This document shows positions 24,901-36,780 of a DNA stretch of 64,000 nucleotides, piece after piece. The stretch's first letter is position 1; each line of letters opens with the position of its first letter. The notes under the pieces were generated by a model, which ran no database searches, was not told the DNA's origin, and worked only from the letters and a program-made list of their open reading frames with translations. The stretch lies in assembly GCA_006937955.1 (NCBI GenBank), contig SSNP01000351.1, positions 145,005 to 209,004 on the forward strand. Direction: 5' to 3'. The position numbers were made by a program, and so were the translations under genes. The DNA comes from Pachypanchax playfairii (Eukaryota; Chordata; Actinopteri; Cyprinodontiformes; Aplocheilidae).

Positions 24901-26300
24901 TTCACTAAGCCTCCATCCCCTCACTCATATCAGATGATGTTCAAAGAGAATCTCGACACCGTTAGTGCTGAGAAACTGCAGCTCTTCTGCTGTCAGCCGT
25001 GCAGCACAAGTGCAGTAATAATCTCATCAGTGCCATTTCAAAATAACAGCCTATCATCCTGAAACACAATACATGTCTATCAAACATCACCACTTTGGAC
25101 ATGTGGAGTTGCAGACAGGCCCGAATGTGACTGGCATGCCAAAACAAATGATGGAATAAATAAGTAAACAGTGGCAGAATTTGGAGAAGTGTTTTGGACG
25201 TTGAATGGAAGGTAAGCAAAACAAGCTCTGTGCCAACCTCAAGCCTCAAGGCAAGTCTGTGCTCACTCGTCGGACAGCGAGGGAAATCTCCAGCCGTCTG
25301 CTTTTCCACCACGGAGGAGGAATATTGCTTGGGGTGACCTGATAGCCAGGCAGTAAGGGTGCACATCACATGGGTGCAAATGCCCTCAGCTGTGAATTCC
25401 CCGTGTGATTCCCAGCTGGCTGGACCTCTTTAGCTACATACCGTGTCAGGATCAAATAAATCAAACAAAATAATCTGTAAACAGATACATTTTTCAGTTT
25501 TAGACAAGTGAGAGGAAATATAGGGGTCTTTCTTTAGCTGACTGTGGCACTAGGCAATTTTAGATATTTGTTTATCCTGTTATCCCCCATTTCTTCCAGT
25601 CTTATGGTGTTCTCAAGACGTTACTGCTGGCACCGATCAGAGCTTCAGCTTTGAATTCATGGAGGATCCATCTTTGTTGGTTTATTATTCAAATAATTAC
25701 CACTGTCTAACTAAGAGCAATAAACAGTCGATCAGATGGAGCAAAGTCTTCCAGAGTAAACACAAATGCCAGAATCTTGTCATCCTTCACTTGGGGGGGC
25801 TTCTGATAGGCTCAATGGATTTCAGATGGACAGGAAGTGTAGGCTTTGAACACTCTGTAATTCCAGGTGGCCGGGGAGTGTTTTGGCAGGCCAACCTGTG
25901 CGAGGCCCGTGGAATGCCAAGAAAAGGGAGACCTGAGGTAGGTGGAATGTTAATCATGGAGAGAGGAGAACATGTGAGACAAAGGGAAACGATGGAAAAC
26001 ACATGTCCCATTTCACACTTATTTACCTTTGACTGCCAAACCCCTGCCAGATTAAAGGGAAAAGAAAGGGAGGGCGCAACGGCAAAGGTGGAACTCTTTA
26101 AAGTGTAACTCTTTGATGAAGACGCCAACTCTTTGATAGCATTTCAAACATTTCAGAGAGGAAAGAGGAAACCTTGGCGGGATTGAAACTCGGCCTCGGC
26201 AGCGCTCTGACAAAGAGCTGTGTGTAAAGACACGGGGAGGGGATGCTGATAAACTGTTGCTTAGGACAGAAGGGCATTGTGCTGCACACACATTTTATAA
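24901..26300. promoter_or_regulatory. Long candidate regulatory block
   Basis: About 1.4 kb of balanced, repeat-poor sequence with long open frames on both strands (135 codons minus at 24962-25369, 149 codons plus at 25659-26108). These frames overlap opposite-strand frames and lack exon boundaries. This is the pattern expected of slowly evolving noncoding DNA depleted of repeats. No strong TAATTA cluster is present, so the class of enhancer cannot be guessed. Confidence 0.38.
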
Positions 26301-26619
26301 ATTAAAATCCAACTTATAGCATGAAGAGAACAAGGATCTCACTGTTTGGTTGAGCTGAAGATTTAAAGCTGAAATTTATCATCTACTTTCATAAAAACCT
26401 GGTGAAGTTGAATCAAAAAGGATTTTGATATAATTAAGACTGTTTACTCTTCATTGTTGCTTTCTAACATGTTTGTCCAATGCAAGTCATATAATCTGAA
26501 ACTTATAATTAATTAGAACCTCTAATGTAGTGATATTTTTCTGCTATTTTAATCAGTGTGTATTGAGAGCCACAGTGTTATTATGCAGCTCCATCTCTTC
26601 ATATAAGTTGTTTGAAGCA
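26301..26619. other. AT-rich noncoding spacer
   Basis: Nothing recognised. Confidence 0.5.
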
Positions 26620-26757
26620 CGTCTTCTGTTGTATTTTTAATGGCTGCTGCAAGGCAAATTTTTCCCCGAAGGGACAATAAAATAAAGTGAAGCAAAGTGC
26701 ATTAAAAATTGTCTTGTATAAAGGTACTCAAGCTCTACTGTAAAAAAAAAAAAAAAA
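26620..26757 (+). repeat. Possible LINE 3'-tail remnant
   Basis: A segment around 26646-26690 reads as a stem-like CCCCGAAGGG followed by ACAATAAA. It resembles the 3' ends of CR1/L2-type fish retroposons, which share a short hairpin and a simple-repeat tail. A 16-base A run at 26742-26757 follows. No coding remnant is visible, and the match is by memory of the texture only. Confidence 0.3.
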
Positions 26758-26950
26758 GCATCTTGACTGCATGTTGTCTCAGAAGTACGTTGAAACATCC
26801 ATAATCAACTGAGCAAAAAGTCTTTCGTGGGTTTAGTAAATTTGACTTCAAAGAGAAAAATGTAGTTTTGGGTTTCTTAAACCTTAAAAAACATCTTATG
26901 AATGTCAATAAAATACATCACAAAAAAATCAGACAAAATAATCCTAAGGT
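26758..26950. other. A-rich noncoding spacer
   Basis: Nothing recognised. Confidence 0.5.
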
Positions 26951-27640
26951 GTGACGGTCATTACAGGGATTTAACCCCATCCAGAGATAGATGACACCAG
27001 ACTTCCATTTCCACGGCTGCTTTTTTCTGACACAAACCAGAGAACACAAAGCTCCCTATAAAGGGACTCTCATAAAGTGAGTGTGATTGGAGTTGAAAAG
27101 TTTGCAGCCGTAATGGCGGCTGTTTGAGATAAGTGTAACTTATTTCATTTGTCGGTGGCGTCACATGCTCTTGCTGCTTTGAAGTGGCAAATTAATGACA
27201 AGTGAGAACAGTAGCCATTCTGCAAAAAGAATGACCCCTTTTCTAATGGCTGTGTGGCTCAGTGAGAGAGTCATCTGTCGGCCCCATCTAATTATGTGAA
27301 TCGAGCAGTTTGAAAAGTGTCTTAAGGCTGTTTAGGAATAAAAGGGACATTTAAATGCAGAGCACTTTGAAAATTACAGATCCTTCAAAATACTTTCCAC
27401 GGACACTTCGCTTGTGTGCCAAGAAGTTCTATTTTTGTCTTTGTCTCGTTAATTCTGTGCTTAGAGTACAGCCGGCATTCAAGAAAAGAGTTTGGAGATA
27501 ACATTCCAACCCCTGGAACTCCAAGAGTTTCCACTTTCTACAATAAAAATCATTTCAAACTTTTTCCCAAGCTTCAATAAAAAGTGACATTCCTTCCTGG
27601 AACTGTGTCTCTCTTGTTCTGCACGAAAACATCCTGCATC
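26951..27640. promoter_or_regulatory. Strong candidate conserved noncoding element
   Basis: About 690 bases of balanced, repeat-free sequence with TAATTA at 27289-27294. The boundary with the very AT-rich DNA after 27650 is abrupt. No frame on either strand extends through it. Confidence 0.42.
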
Positions 27641-28440
27641 TATCGTAACAAGGATTCCTGATAAAATCAGTTTAATAAGGATTGATTTAAACCACTAATA
27701 ATAATTCATTCTTTAAATCTTCAATTACAATATTTATCATGTGTATTTATTATTTCAGGGCACAACCCAGACAGGTTTATTAGTAGAATTTCTAGATTTT
27801 CTCATTGAGTTTACAGATTTATTTTGCAGATCTCATTGAAAACTGGAAATTGGTTTATATTAAAGACCTTTAACCTGACCCTTGTGTGTAAACATATAAA
27901 GTATTCATAAGATGTGTGTTTATTAGTAGAAGCATCATAAACACATTTAATATTTAATTTTAAGATTTAACTAAAACAAAACTTTTTGTTAAATTCCAGA
28001 CTAAATAATAGAAACTTTGGTTATAGACACTGAAATTAAGAAACCCATCAATAATGTCAGTAATAAATAAGCTTTAATGGATTTTTCTGTTACCAGCTAT
28101 AATAATTGGAAAAATTTGAAACCATTTCAATTCATCGGAGCTAAATACAAATTATTAAAAATAGTGTGAAGACAAAAAAAAAGAACCTGCTTTAGAATAA
28201 CAAAAATCTGATGCTATATCTGGACAATTTTTTATTAGAAAAGGTATAAAACTTAGTTGTGTGAAAAACCTTGTGGATCTGCAATAAAAATAAGTGAATG
28301 ACAAATGAAACATAAATGAAATCTTAAAACGTTTCCACTGATTCATGTTGAACTAATATCATCTCACTGATCACAGTAAAACAAACGTGTTTCATTAATG
28401 ATCAAAAGTTCCTAGTCAGTGATTTTACAGTTAAACCTGA
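27641..28440. other. Very AT-rich noncoding spacer
   Basis: One of the most AT-rich segments of the window. No exon, no delimited repeat. Confidence 0.6.
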
Positions 28441-29030
28441 ACATTTTGCTCTTTCTCCTCTGCTTTAGTTCTTCTAATTATTATTTGATTGCTCATTAGC
28501 TGCTGTGCGTGGCGTGCGTGCATCTGCTCCTGAAACCTCTTTGTCTGTCTAATTTCTCATACGTGAGAGAAAAAACTGGCTTTCTTTAATTACACTGCCT
28601 TGCCAAAATTTGATAAGACTCCTCTGAGGATACACGTGGACCCGTGCAGATGCAACACGAGAGGGTTTGCAAGATGATGTGTTTTAATGTGAACTTAATA
28701 CCCGACACATTGTGTTGGAAGTATTTTGAAGCAAGAAACATGGAAATCTGTCTTTTCATTAACGTAACCCCGACCTGCTGATTTCTTGCAGACGTCCCGG
28801 TGGACACACACCCTGCTTCCCTTCTCTTACAGAGTATGATGTGTGGATGAAGGCTCTTTCCAGCACCATAATGACTGTACACCAAGATTTTCAAGGGCCT
28901 GCTCATGACAATCCCATTTTCTGTGTAATTTCATGGTTGTCTTCTTGAATGAAGATATTGGCTGCTCTGAAGCACGAGGTCAGAGTCTCCCTGCTCCGTT
29001 TTCTGGATTGTTCCGGAGTATGTTTCCCTT
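28441..29030. promoter_or_regulatory. Candidate conserved noncoding element
   Basis: Contains TAATTA at 28475-28480 followed by ATTAG-type words, in a balanced block distinct from the AT-rich DNA before it. The 106-codon minus frame at 28586-28906 has no splice support. Confidence 0.4.
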
Positions 29031-29720
29031 CACTTGATGAAAAGTAATTCATCATTTACACCCCTGAATTCTGCCACTTTTTTCTCTCTCCCCCTCCTCT
29101 CAGTACTATCGTTTCTCTTTGCAGTAACAACTTTCTTTGCCTCCCCTCCTCCCTCTCTGATCCCCCGGTGTTACCTATGGTGGTGTGGAGAGATAGATAG
29201 GTTCAATACGGCAGCAGACCAGCCATCACTGAGAACAGGTTAGCCCTCCCAGGCCTCCTCGCTGCCCTCCACTCGTGATAGACTTTGTCACCTCTCTACC
29301 TCTAGAAGTCAGATCCTGTCAGCTCAGGCATCCTTCAGTATCCCCAGAGTGGCTTTGGCACCCAGTGGGGCATGTGAGCTTAAAATTGATTTTTTTTCTC
29401 CACCCAATTCTGTTTTTTCTTTTCCTCGAGATCAGCCAGGTTCCCTTAAGGGAGAGAGTTGACAGCCAGCTGAAGGCCTCAGCCTATCACCGAGCAGCAG
29501 TGGTGTAAAAGACACCGAGGGAAACTTCCTCTGCGCCTCCTGGAGCTGGAGGGGTCCAAAGGTTTCTGACATGTTGAGGAAGAAGAGGGTTGGAAAAGGC
29601 AGGAGGGCGTTGCTGTTGCTAAGAGACTGCTGGGGTTTTCCCTTGAATTTGTCCTCCTGCATGGACGCCTGGCTCCATCAGAGTGAAATAAAATGACTCC
29701 AGGGGCCTCTAAACTCACTT
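29031..29720. other. C/T-rich then balanced noncoding block
   Basis: A pyrimidine-rich stretch occupies about 29060-29160. The rest (29270-29700) is GC-balanced with overlapping open frames on both strands, none exon-like. It may be a weaker regulatory block continuing from 28441. Confidence 0.33.
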
Positions 29721-30340
29721 TTAATTGTTTTTATTTGAATTAAAAAAGAAGTAAAAACATGCATCTTCCAAGCGGAGGTCACTTTACTTTTATAAACATG
29801 AACCCATGTAAAGAGAACTTCAGATTATTTCAGTTATTTTACTGTGTTGCAAACAGTAAATGTTTATGAAGGTTCAAGATCTATCTTTGAGTTCACTAGG
29901 CTCACAGAACTTGATACTAAGTTTGACGTGCTGCCACTACCAGAGCACCAAAATTCAACACTGATAGGCAACACGAAAGTAGAGAAATTGTTTGAATAAC
30001 ATTTCCTAACTTTTTTGAGGCAACCAGTATTTTGGGGAATTCAGAATGTTTTTCAGTCTGACAAAAATTTATTTTATCAATAATATTAAATAAATACAAA
30101 GATCCATTTATTTCATTAGGGAATGTCTAAAAGAACATTTAGGATTAAGGTAGTATTGTCCAAGCTTTATTAATTAATACATGGATATTATAATAAATAA
30201 TAAATGTATAGTTTCCCAAAATCAGAGATTTACACAAAAATAGATTTTAATAAAATAAAGTGTTTTTAAAGCTGGACTTTCATTGTAATTTATGAGATTA
30301 GACAATATGTTGTTTTTTTTACAGTGTAGTGACTTTACTT
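29721..30340. other. AT-rich noncoding spacer
   Basis: Nothing recognised. Confidence 0.55.
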
Positions 30341-30800
30341 TCACCAGCTGGTGACAGAGTCCAGATTCCAATCACTGAGTCTTTAATACTCAGAAAAGAG
30401 GAAACTCTTGAGACTTAAGAGAGACAGGATCATCCTGTCTCATCAAGGCTCTGGCTCTCCTGTAACCCTTCCACACTGAATAAAACCTCCCTTCATGGCT
30501 CCTCAAAAACTAATTCCCAGGTACTTAAGAAAGTACAATGAGCTCAGATTGGTATCATCAGTAAATTACACCTACGGCTTAAGCATCGATGTCTGAACTC
30601 AACTCATTCATGAAGTGGAAGCTCTTTCATGGTGGCAGTATATTATGCTTAGGTCCATATGTTAAGGACATGATGACACACCTCCAATCAGCGTATAATG
30701 GGACCTTTAGACGGACCACTTCACAACCCTTTTCTCTTGCATGCAAGATGAGTTCAGCTCTGCAGGAGTTAAGAAATGCAACATCTTAAAAGCATTAACT
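30341..30800. promoter_or_regulatory. Candidate conserved noncoding element
   Basis: Balanced composition between AT-rich flanks. GGTACTTAAGAAAGTAC at 30521-30537 is an imperfect inverted repeat. The 66-codon plus frame at 30589-30789 shows no exon signals. Confidence 0.35.
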
Positions 30801-31870
30801 GTCTGTTAACAGTGTCAAGACAAAACGTTTCATCCAAGAAAAGGTACACATTTCCAGTTCTTGATATTTTTAACAGATTCGGGTTTATTTGAGTATTTTA
30901 AATGGAAAAATATATAATTGAAATTCTAAAGCACCAATTGAATGTGAGGACACATGAATAGCTTGATTTGTCAGCACCAGATCTAGAAAAAAGATTTGGT
31001 TCTTCCAAAACTTTTACTGTACACAACTGTAATTTTTACTACAATTAACATTTGTAGCAGGATGTTGGTTTTGTTATATAGGCAAGTTTATATTCTGAGA
31101 TGACGGTTAAAAACTGCAAAGGTTACATTACTCTAATATGGACTATAAAAAGGATAAAACATAATCTATTTTTATTATGAATTTTTGGTACTTTTGGTGA
31201 ATTTCTGGGCATCAGAAACACAAAGATTTGGTTTCTTGACTTTAGAATCACTTGGAATCAAAGTCATTTCCTGATAAGGTGACGATTCAAAGATGTGACG
31301 TTTTACACTGATATGAAATACAGGCAGGTCTGAACATTTGCTTCAAGTCGTTCCATATTTTTAGAAAAATATGTCTCATGCCCCGAGAAGATACACTCAG
31401 AAACACACAGTTCACGCACATCTTGCACATCTTCGCCTCGGAGCCACTCGAGCACCCAGGTGGCACAGAGGACGCAAAGCAGGGCATCAGGAGAAGGGGC
31501 ATAGTTGCACATGTTTGCCATGGCTGAACGAACTAAACAGACAGAAAAAAAGAAGAAAAAAAAAGAAATGCACAGATGGACGTTTAGAGTTGGAGGGGCT
31601 TTACAAAAATGGGCCAGAATCACATATCCTTCAGCCATGTTCAAGATTGATCTGTGACTGTATTCAAGTTGCTGGAGTCATTCAGGTGATACGTGTGACA
31701 TCAAACAGGAAAATATTAAACAAAGACCACGTCAGATAAGTTTCACTTCACTGATTCTTCATGTAGCCTTCATGTGGATTTGTCTGTTTCATCCACTCAG
31801 TCCAAAAGTTTAATGAAAAAGTTCCTGTTTTTATACTTAAAACATTACAAATATAGAGATTTATCAAACC
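30801..31870. other. AT-rich noncoding spacer
   Basis: An A/G run at about 31540-31567 gives the Lys-rich reading of the frames at 31303-31739. No gene supported. Confidence 0.5.
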
Positions 31871-31874
31871 TTAA

Positions 31875-32408
31875 AGAGGCCATTTCATACAAATTTCAGG
31901 ACTTTGGGGTTATCTCTTAAGTATTAACCAGTAATATGAAACATTTTATATCTAAAAAACGTCAGGAAACACTGATTAACAGACCTTTCAATCTGTCTGC
32001 ATTAAAATTTGGATGGTTCCGGCTCCTTCCGTCAGGCTGCTTCGTCAGCAGCTCGTCATATTCATTATGCTAATTTGCTGGACTCTGATTGGCTAACAAA
32101 CTAGCATATGAGAGCAAGGTATACTGTTTCCTGCCCCGCTGCACATGGTAACATCAGACGTCGTGTCTTCCTGTTTGCTACGTTATGCTAACAGCTTTTA
32201 GCCAGCAGCATGCTAGGTGTGGTTTCAACTGCAGGAGCTGATGAATACTAACGAACAAAGGAGTTGTGATGAAACAGATACAGGCCGTTCGTACTCGGGA
32301 GAACTCGGGTGTTATCACCACCTGCGTAGTTTGAGAGATTAAAACTGAAAGAGAAGTTGTTGACCTGTTTTCACACCCACTATGAAGGTAAGAACACCTG
32401 TGGACTCT
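31875..32408 (+). mobile_element. Non-autonomous TTAA-flanked DNA element, copy B
   Basis: Perfect TTAA on both sides (31871-31874 and 32409-32412). The left terminus AGAGGCC is intact. Relative to copy C, 49 bases just inside the right end are missing, so only CTCT of the right terminal repeat remains. The interior matches copies A and C in the same orientation. It carries ATGCTAAT (octamer-like, about 32066-32073), an inverted CCAAT box and the GAAGGTAAGAAC motif. No coding capacity. Confidence 0.88.
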
Positions 32409-32412
32409 TTAA

Positions 32413-32790
32413 GTCGTCCCTCTTCAAACGAGTGATGATGTCTGTGTAATTAGAAAAGGAAGACAGTCTGTTCTCACTGTGGGATCATTTACTTATCATG
32501 GAGTCATGTGTAACAGGTGATAAGGTAACAGGAAACAACTTTTTAAGTTGAACGCCGATGTGTGAAGAAAACAACACAAAATGTAGGTAAGACTTGAGTT
32601 CAGCGCTGATGAAGAATTAACTGAGAAGTAAAAGAAAAGCATCAACAGCCATAACGAGATCATTTACATGAATATTTAAATGTATATTTTAAATAAACAG
32701 GTATTTTTTCCTGAAGCTACAGCTGCATGAAAATGAAAAATCAGGTCAGCTGATCCAGCATCACCTCTAGCTTCGGTACTCTGTATTTAT
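32413..32790. other. AT-rich noncoding spacer after copy B
   Basis: Nothing recognised; ends in a short (TA)n near 32788-32799. Confidence 0.5.
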
Positions 32791-33180
32791 ATATATATTA
32801 CAGCTGTTCTCTTATTTTTGGATGCCCAGCAGCTACGTGGCAGTAAATCAGCACAGCAAATTTCCTGAGCATGGATATTCGTTTTGCAAGCCTGACTGCA
32901 CTTCCTGGTCTCCAGCTTTTATACAGCGAATTTGTTCCATGAATATGAGCCGTACCTGTTATGAGAAATGTAAAGCTGCAGGTAAATGATTTTAATGTAC
33001 CGCAGAGACTATCACGGTGTCCTGACACCCATTCGTCTCTGCCACCTCCACTTCATTTCATACATTAAGTGTTTTACCTTGAAGAGAAGCTGTAACCGTT
33101 ATCTGTCCCTTCCTTTCTCCTCACTGCTCTGTCACCTCAGACTCGTGTCTGCTTTTATCTCCTCTGAATAAGCCTGCACA
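32791..33180. promoter_or_regulatory. Candidate conserved noncoding element
   Basis: Balanced block with a CACGG/CCGTG-containing core around 32820-33040. Overlapping short frames on both strands lack splice sites. Weak candidate. Confidence 0.32.
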
Positions 33181-34480
33181 GCACACTCACCACATTTTAG
33201 CTCCTCAAATGAGATTTTACAAGAGTCATATTCTGATAAAAATGATCCTTAACCCTGAGCTTTCATGTGGCCTGCAGGTGAAGCACCTTCCTCATCCTTT
33301 TAGTGCTGAAGCTGCTCATGAGAGTTTCTGAACCGGAACAGATTCGGCAGTAATTCACTGCATGTACTGTAAAGCCCAGAACAACTTGAGTTATGTATGT
33401 CAGCATCCAAAAACGGATCTGAATCTAAAAGGAAGCATTTCTTTCCATGTAAGAAATATAAACTTTTTATTATTTAAAGAAATTAAAAATGATCTATGAT
33501 AAGTATACTCATTTCTTTCAGATAGTCTCCATGGTTTTAGAATTTAAAATATGTTATAGGGTTTCAGTCACTGTAGTGCAAAAAAAGGAAGTAAAAACAA
33601 AATAATTTATGAATATTTTCATTTGGAGTAGAATTTTTTAGTTATAAATCAAAGTAGGTATTTCCATTAGCTAATTTGGACACAGTCAGTAGAAGCAACC
33701 GTGATTCTTGTTTTATGTACACAAAAATTCAGCCAGTAAATCCTGCAGAAATACATCACTGTCCAGAGTGTTCATACAATAAAAACAACCACTCAGCTGA
33801 TCTGTCACTACATTAAAACCAAGTCCACTACTGCAGCTCCTGCAGGATGGTTTTTCTGGAACAACCAAAAGAAGAATTTGCTTACAGGAAACAGAGTCAT
33901 GGGCCTTTGAGAATCACTTAAAATCCAAATCAGAGCTGAGGGCTGGATTTTGTTGTGTGCAAAATAAATGAGCTACTTTAAAATGAAGTTATCACCACAT
34001 CTGAGCATCACTGTGTTGAATATGGGACCACGCCACTACAGACTCCTCTGGGTGTTCACCAGGAAAAAAAAAGCTCAACACTGGATTTTCAGTTCAGAAG
34101 ATGGAAGTCTTCTGACTCAGAGTTTAAATTTTCCAAATCTTGATCAAATATCTGGGATGAACTAAAACTGATCAGGATCACAACCAAAACGTAGATCCAA
34201 CTTCGATCAGCGGTCACAGTATAACACATAAGAAGGTGGTCGTTAAGGCACTACGTGTTGTTTCCTTGGCTTATTAGCAGCATATGCAAACAGTAACACT
34301 GGGGTCAAAGGTCATTGAAAAGTTTGACTTATATGACTGTGTTCCTAAAATATCTCCTATGCTGTAAATTCAAAATAATTCTGAAGAAAAAGTTTTCATT
34401 CGTTAAAATAAACCAGCACTTGAAACAACTGTTTTACTTCATTCTTATCACCCTCCCTTTCCCTCCCTCCCTCCCTTCCT
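33181..34480. other. AT-rich noncoding spacer
   Basis: Ends in a pyrimidine tract with (CCCT)n-like units at about 34450-34490. No exon. Confidence 0.55.
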
Positions 34481-35100
34481 CCTCCTCATCTTACTGGGTG
34501 AGGTGAACGGGGTGTCAGAAGGGTACGGCATGGTGTAGGAGGCAAATGATAAGCTAAACCTCGTGGGATGACTGTGAACTTGTTCACAGCCGTACACTGG
34601 TATCCTGCAGCCATTGATGAGCCTGATACGTTTAATTGGGGTGGTCCATTTCCCTTCCTGCCAAACCCCCCCACCCCTCTAAACCTCCTCCCGCCACTCT
34701 TCAAATTCACTCCTCCTTGTCATTTAAACCATGACTGTAGGCGGATGGGGGGGTGATGAGAGGGAGAACAAGATCCCTCTACAAAACAGAGATAAAGAAA
34801 AAATGTAATACTTCCACATTTTCCAGTGCTCCTTTCATCATTATTCAAAAATTAGTTTTTAATGCAATGAGTAGCTCCAATCATGTTAAGGTCTGCATGA
34901 TTCAGATAGTATCATAATTACAATTAGATTACATTACCGCAATCAGAGAGAGGGGGAATCGTTAAGAGAAGGAATATAAATTGCTTTAGTTTTACAAGTA
35001 CTGAGCAAGCAGAAATTTGAATTAATCTCCACTTAAACATCTTCCCCCTTACAGAACTGCAAAGCATGCTGGTTTCTTTCAGGCCATCAATACAAATTAA
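34481..35100. promoter_or_regulatory. Candidate conserved noncoding element
   Basis: A balanced part (34490-34740) is followed by a motif-dense AT part with TAATTA at 34915-34920 and ATTAGATTA words just after. The C-rich run near 34668-34676 is short. Enhancer function inferred. Confidence 0.4.
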
Positions 35101-35796
35101 AAGAAAAGTATGATTTTTTTTTTTCCAGACTTTTTGAGCATTTTAACATTTGAAGTTTCACTCTATAAGAGCTGACATTCACTTTGCAGCTCAGTCATGA
35201 TTTAGCTTCAAAAGTTACAAAAGATTTGTAGACATGTAGACTTACATTCAAGTCTTATTATTTATAACAAGTGAATGGAACCAAGATGGAGGCTAAGGAA
35301 CAGCAGTAAAACTAAAAACTTTTGTTAAAGGAAGCAAAATACTGACAGACAGCAAACAAACTTTACACATGGAGAAAAACCAGCAGCAGAAGGTAACAGT
35401 TCAGACAGTGAGGTTAAGAGACCAGGGAGTATTAATGATGGAGCAGGTGATTACTGAGATGGGAAGCAGCTGAGCAGATGAACTGAACAAACACGTGTGT
35501 CAGGATAAGTGACTGAGGAAACGGTGATAAATGGCACGGGGATGAAATCCACAAAGAAAAACGAACAGACGACTCAGGAAGTTCAACAGAGATGAATAAA
35601 TAAGCAAATACAGTCAGTCAACCCTCCAGATACTCAATTTGTTTAAACAGGAACTTTTTATCTTGAACATTGTAGTGTTTGGAACAATTTTTCCAAAAAT
35701 GTCATTCATTTTGGGGGTCGGACTTAAATCATGGGACTGAGGTGGAAGTGTTCAGGAAACAGAAGGTAAGTTTCTTCAACCATATTAAACTGTAGT
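35101..35796. other. Noncoding spacer, possible old repeat
   Basis: 35360-35600 has the A/G-biased, GCAGCTGAG-containing texture of decayed retroelement DNA, but I could not delimit ends. Confidence 0.35.
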
Positions 35797-36518
35797 CTGT
35801 GTCCAAAAACAGGGTCTGTATACTTCGAAGGACCCGGTCTACCCAAACGATGGCCACGTACTTCATCAACCAGTTACACCGGATGTTAGCAGCTGTGAAT
35901 TTGAACGGTCTAGCCTTCAGATGAACTCCCGCCCCCACCCCCGCGAATGTGCTGTTACCTAGCAACCGTGACAACTCTGGCCTGAAAAGTTAGAACTGCT
36001 TAAAAATGTTTAAAGAAACGGTCTTTAGTTGGTTAATCCCGCAATAAATATGTGGACTGTTATTTTATTTTTTCTTTTGTATGAGAAAAATAAGGTTCTT
36101 CTACCTTCTGTATTTTTATTATTTAATGTTTACCTTCAATATTTGTTCATAGATCAGAAATTTATGTAGCAAGTTTATCTTTAACAAAAAATTGTAAATA
36201 TAGGTGTTAAAGTGAATTTGTGACAATTACTTTTTGATTTTACACATTTATTTTTGATCTTTTTGTCCTGAATAGGGGTCCATGACACTGCAGCTGAACA
36301 CTTTGCACCAGTAAAGAGGTGATCCATCTCAGCCATGAGCTTTATAAAAACCACTGTCTTTTCTTTTGTCCCTAAAAGATATAAAATTCTGTTGCAATTT
36401 TTTTTTTTAATTAACAAAGCGGGATAACAACTACAGGACCTGCCATATGAGCCGAGACCACAATACAAGCACTTTTACTGTAACATTCGAAGTACGCAGA
36501 CCCTGAATTTGGACACAG
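35797..36518. mobile_element. Non-autonomous hAT-like DNA transposon
   Basis: The left end CTGTGTCCAAAAACAGGG and the right end (reverse complement CTGTGTCCAAATTCAGGG) open an inverted repeat of 33 bases with 29 matches. It closes with TACTTCGAA on both sides. Outside the repeats, CTGTAGT and CCGTAGT flank left and right, compatible with a decayed 7-8 bp duplication as made by hAT transposases. The 722 bp interior has no transposase. Frames at 35729-35974 and 36181-36468 are chance. Confidence 0.82.
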
Positions 36519-36780
36519 CCGTAGTTTGTGTCCATGGAACACATTTAGAAACTTTTTATGTATTTGAAATGATACAATTTACAGGTTTTGTGTGTTAGAT
36601 GTTGTTTTCTACTCAATTTAAGAAGAATTGTAACATTTTCAGTTAAATTGATGGTTTTAGTTCCCAAACAAAGAAGACATGTCAAAGTTTGTTTCTGATT
36701 ACATAAAATGATGCAGATGCACAACAAGTTATCTTCATTTCATCCTCCAACGCTAACAAAAGAAAATAGTTGAGTAGTTA

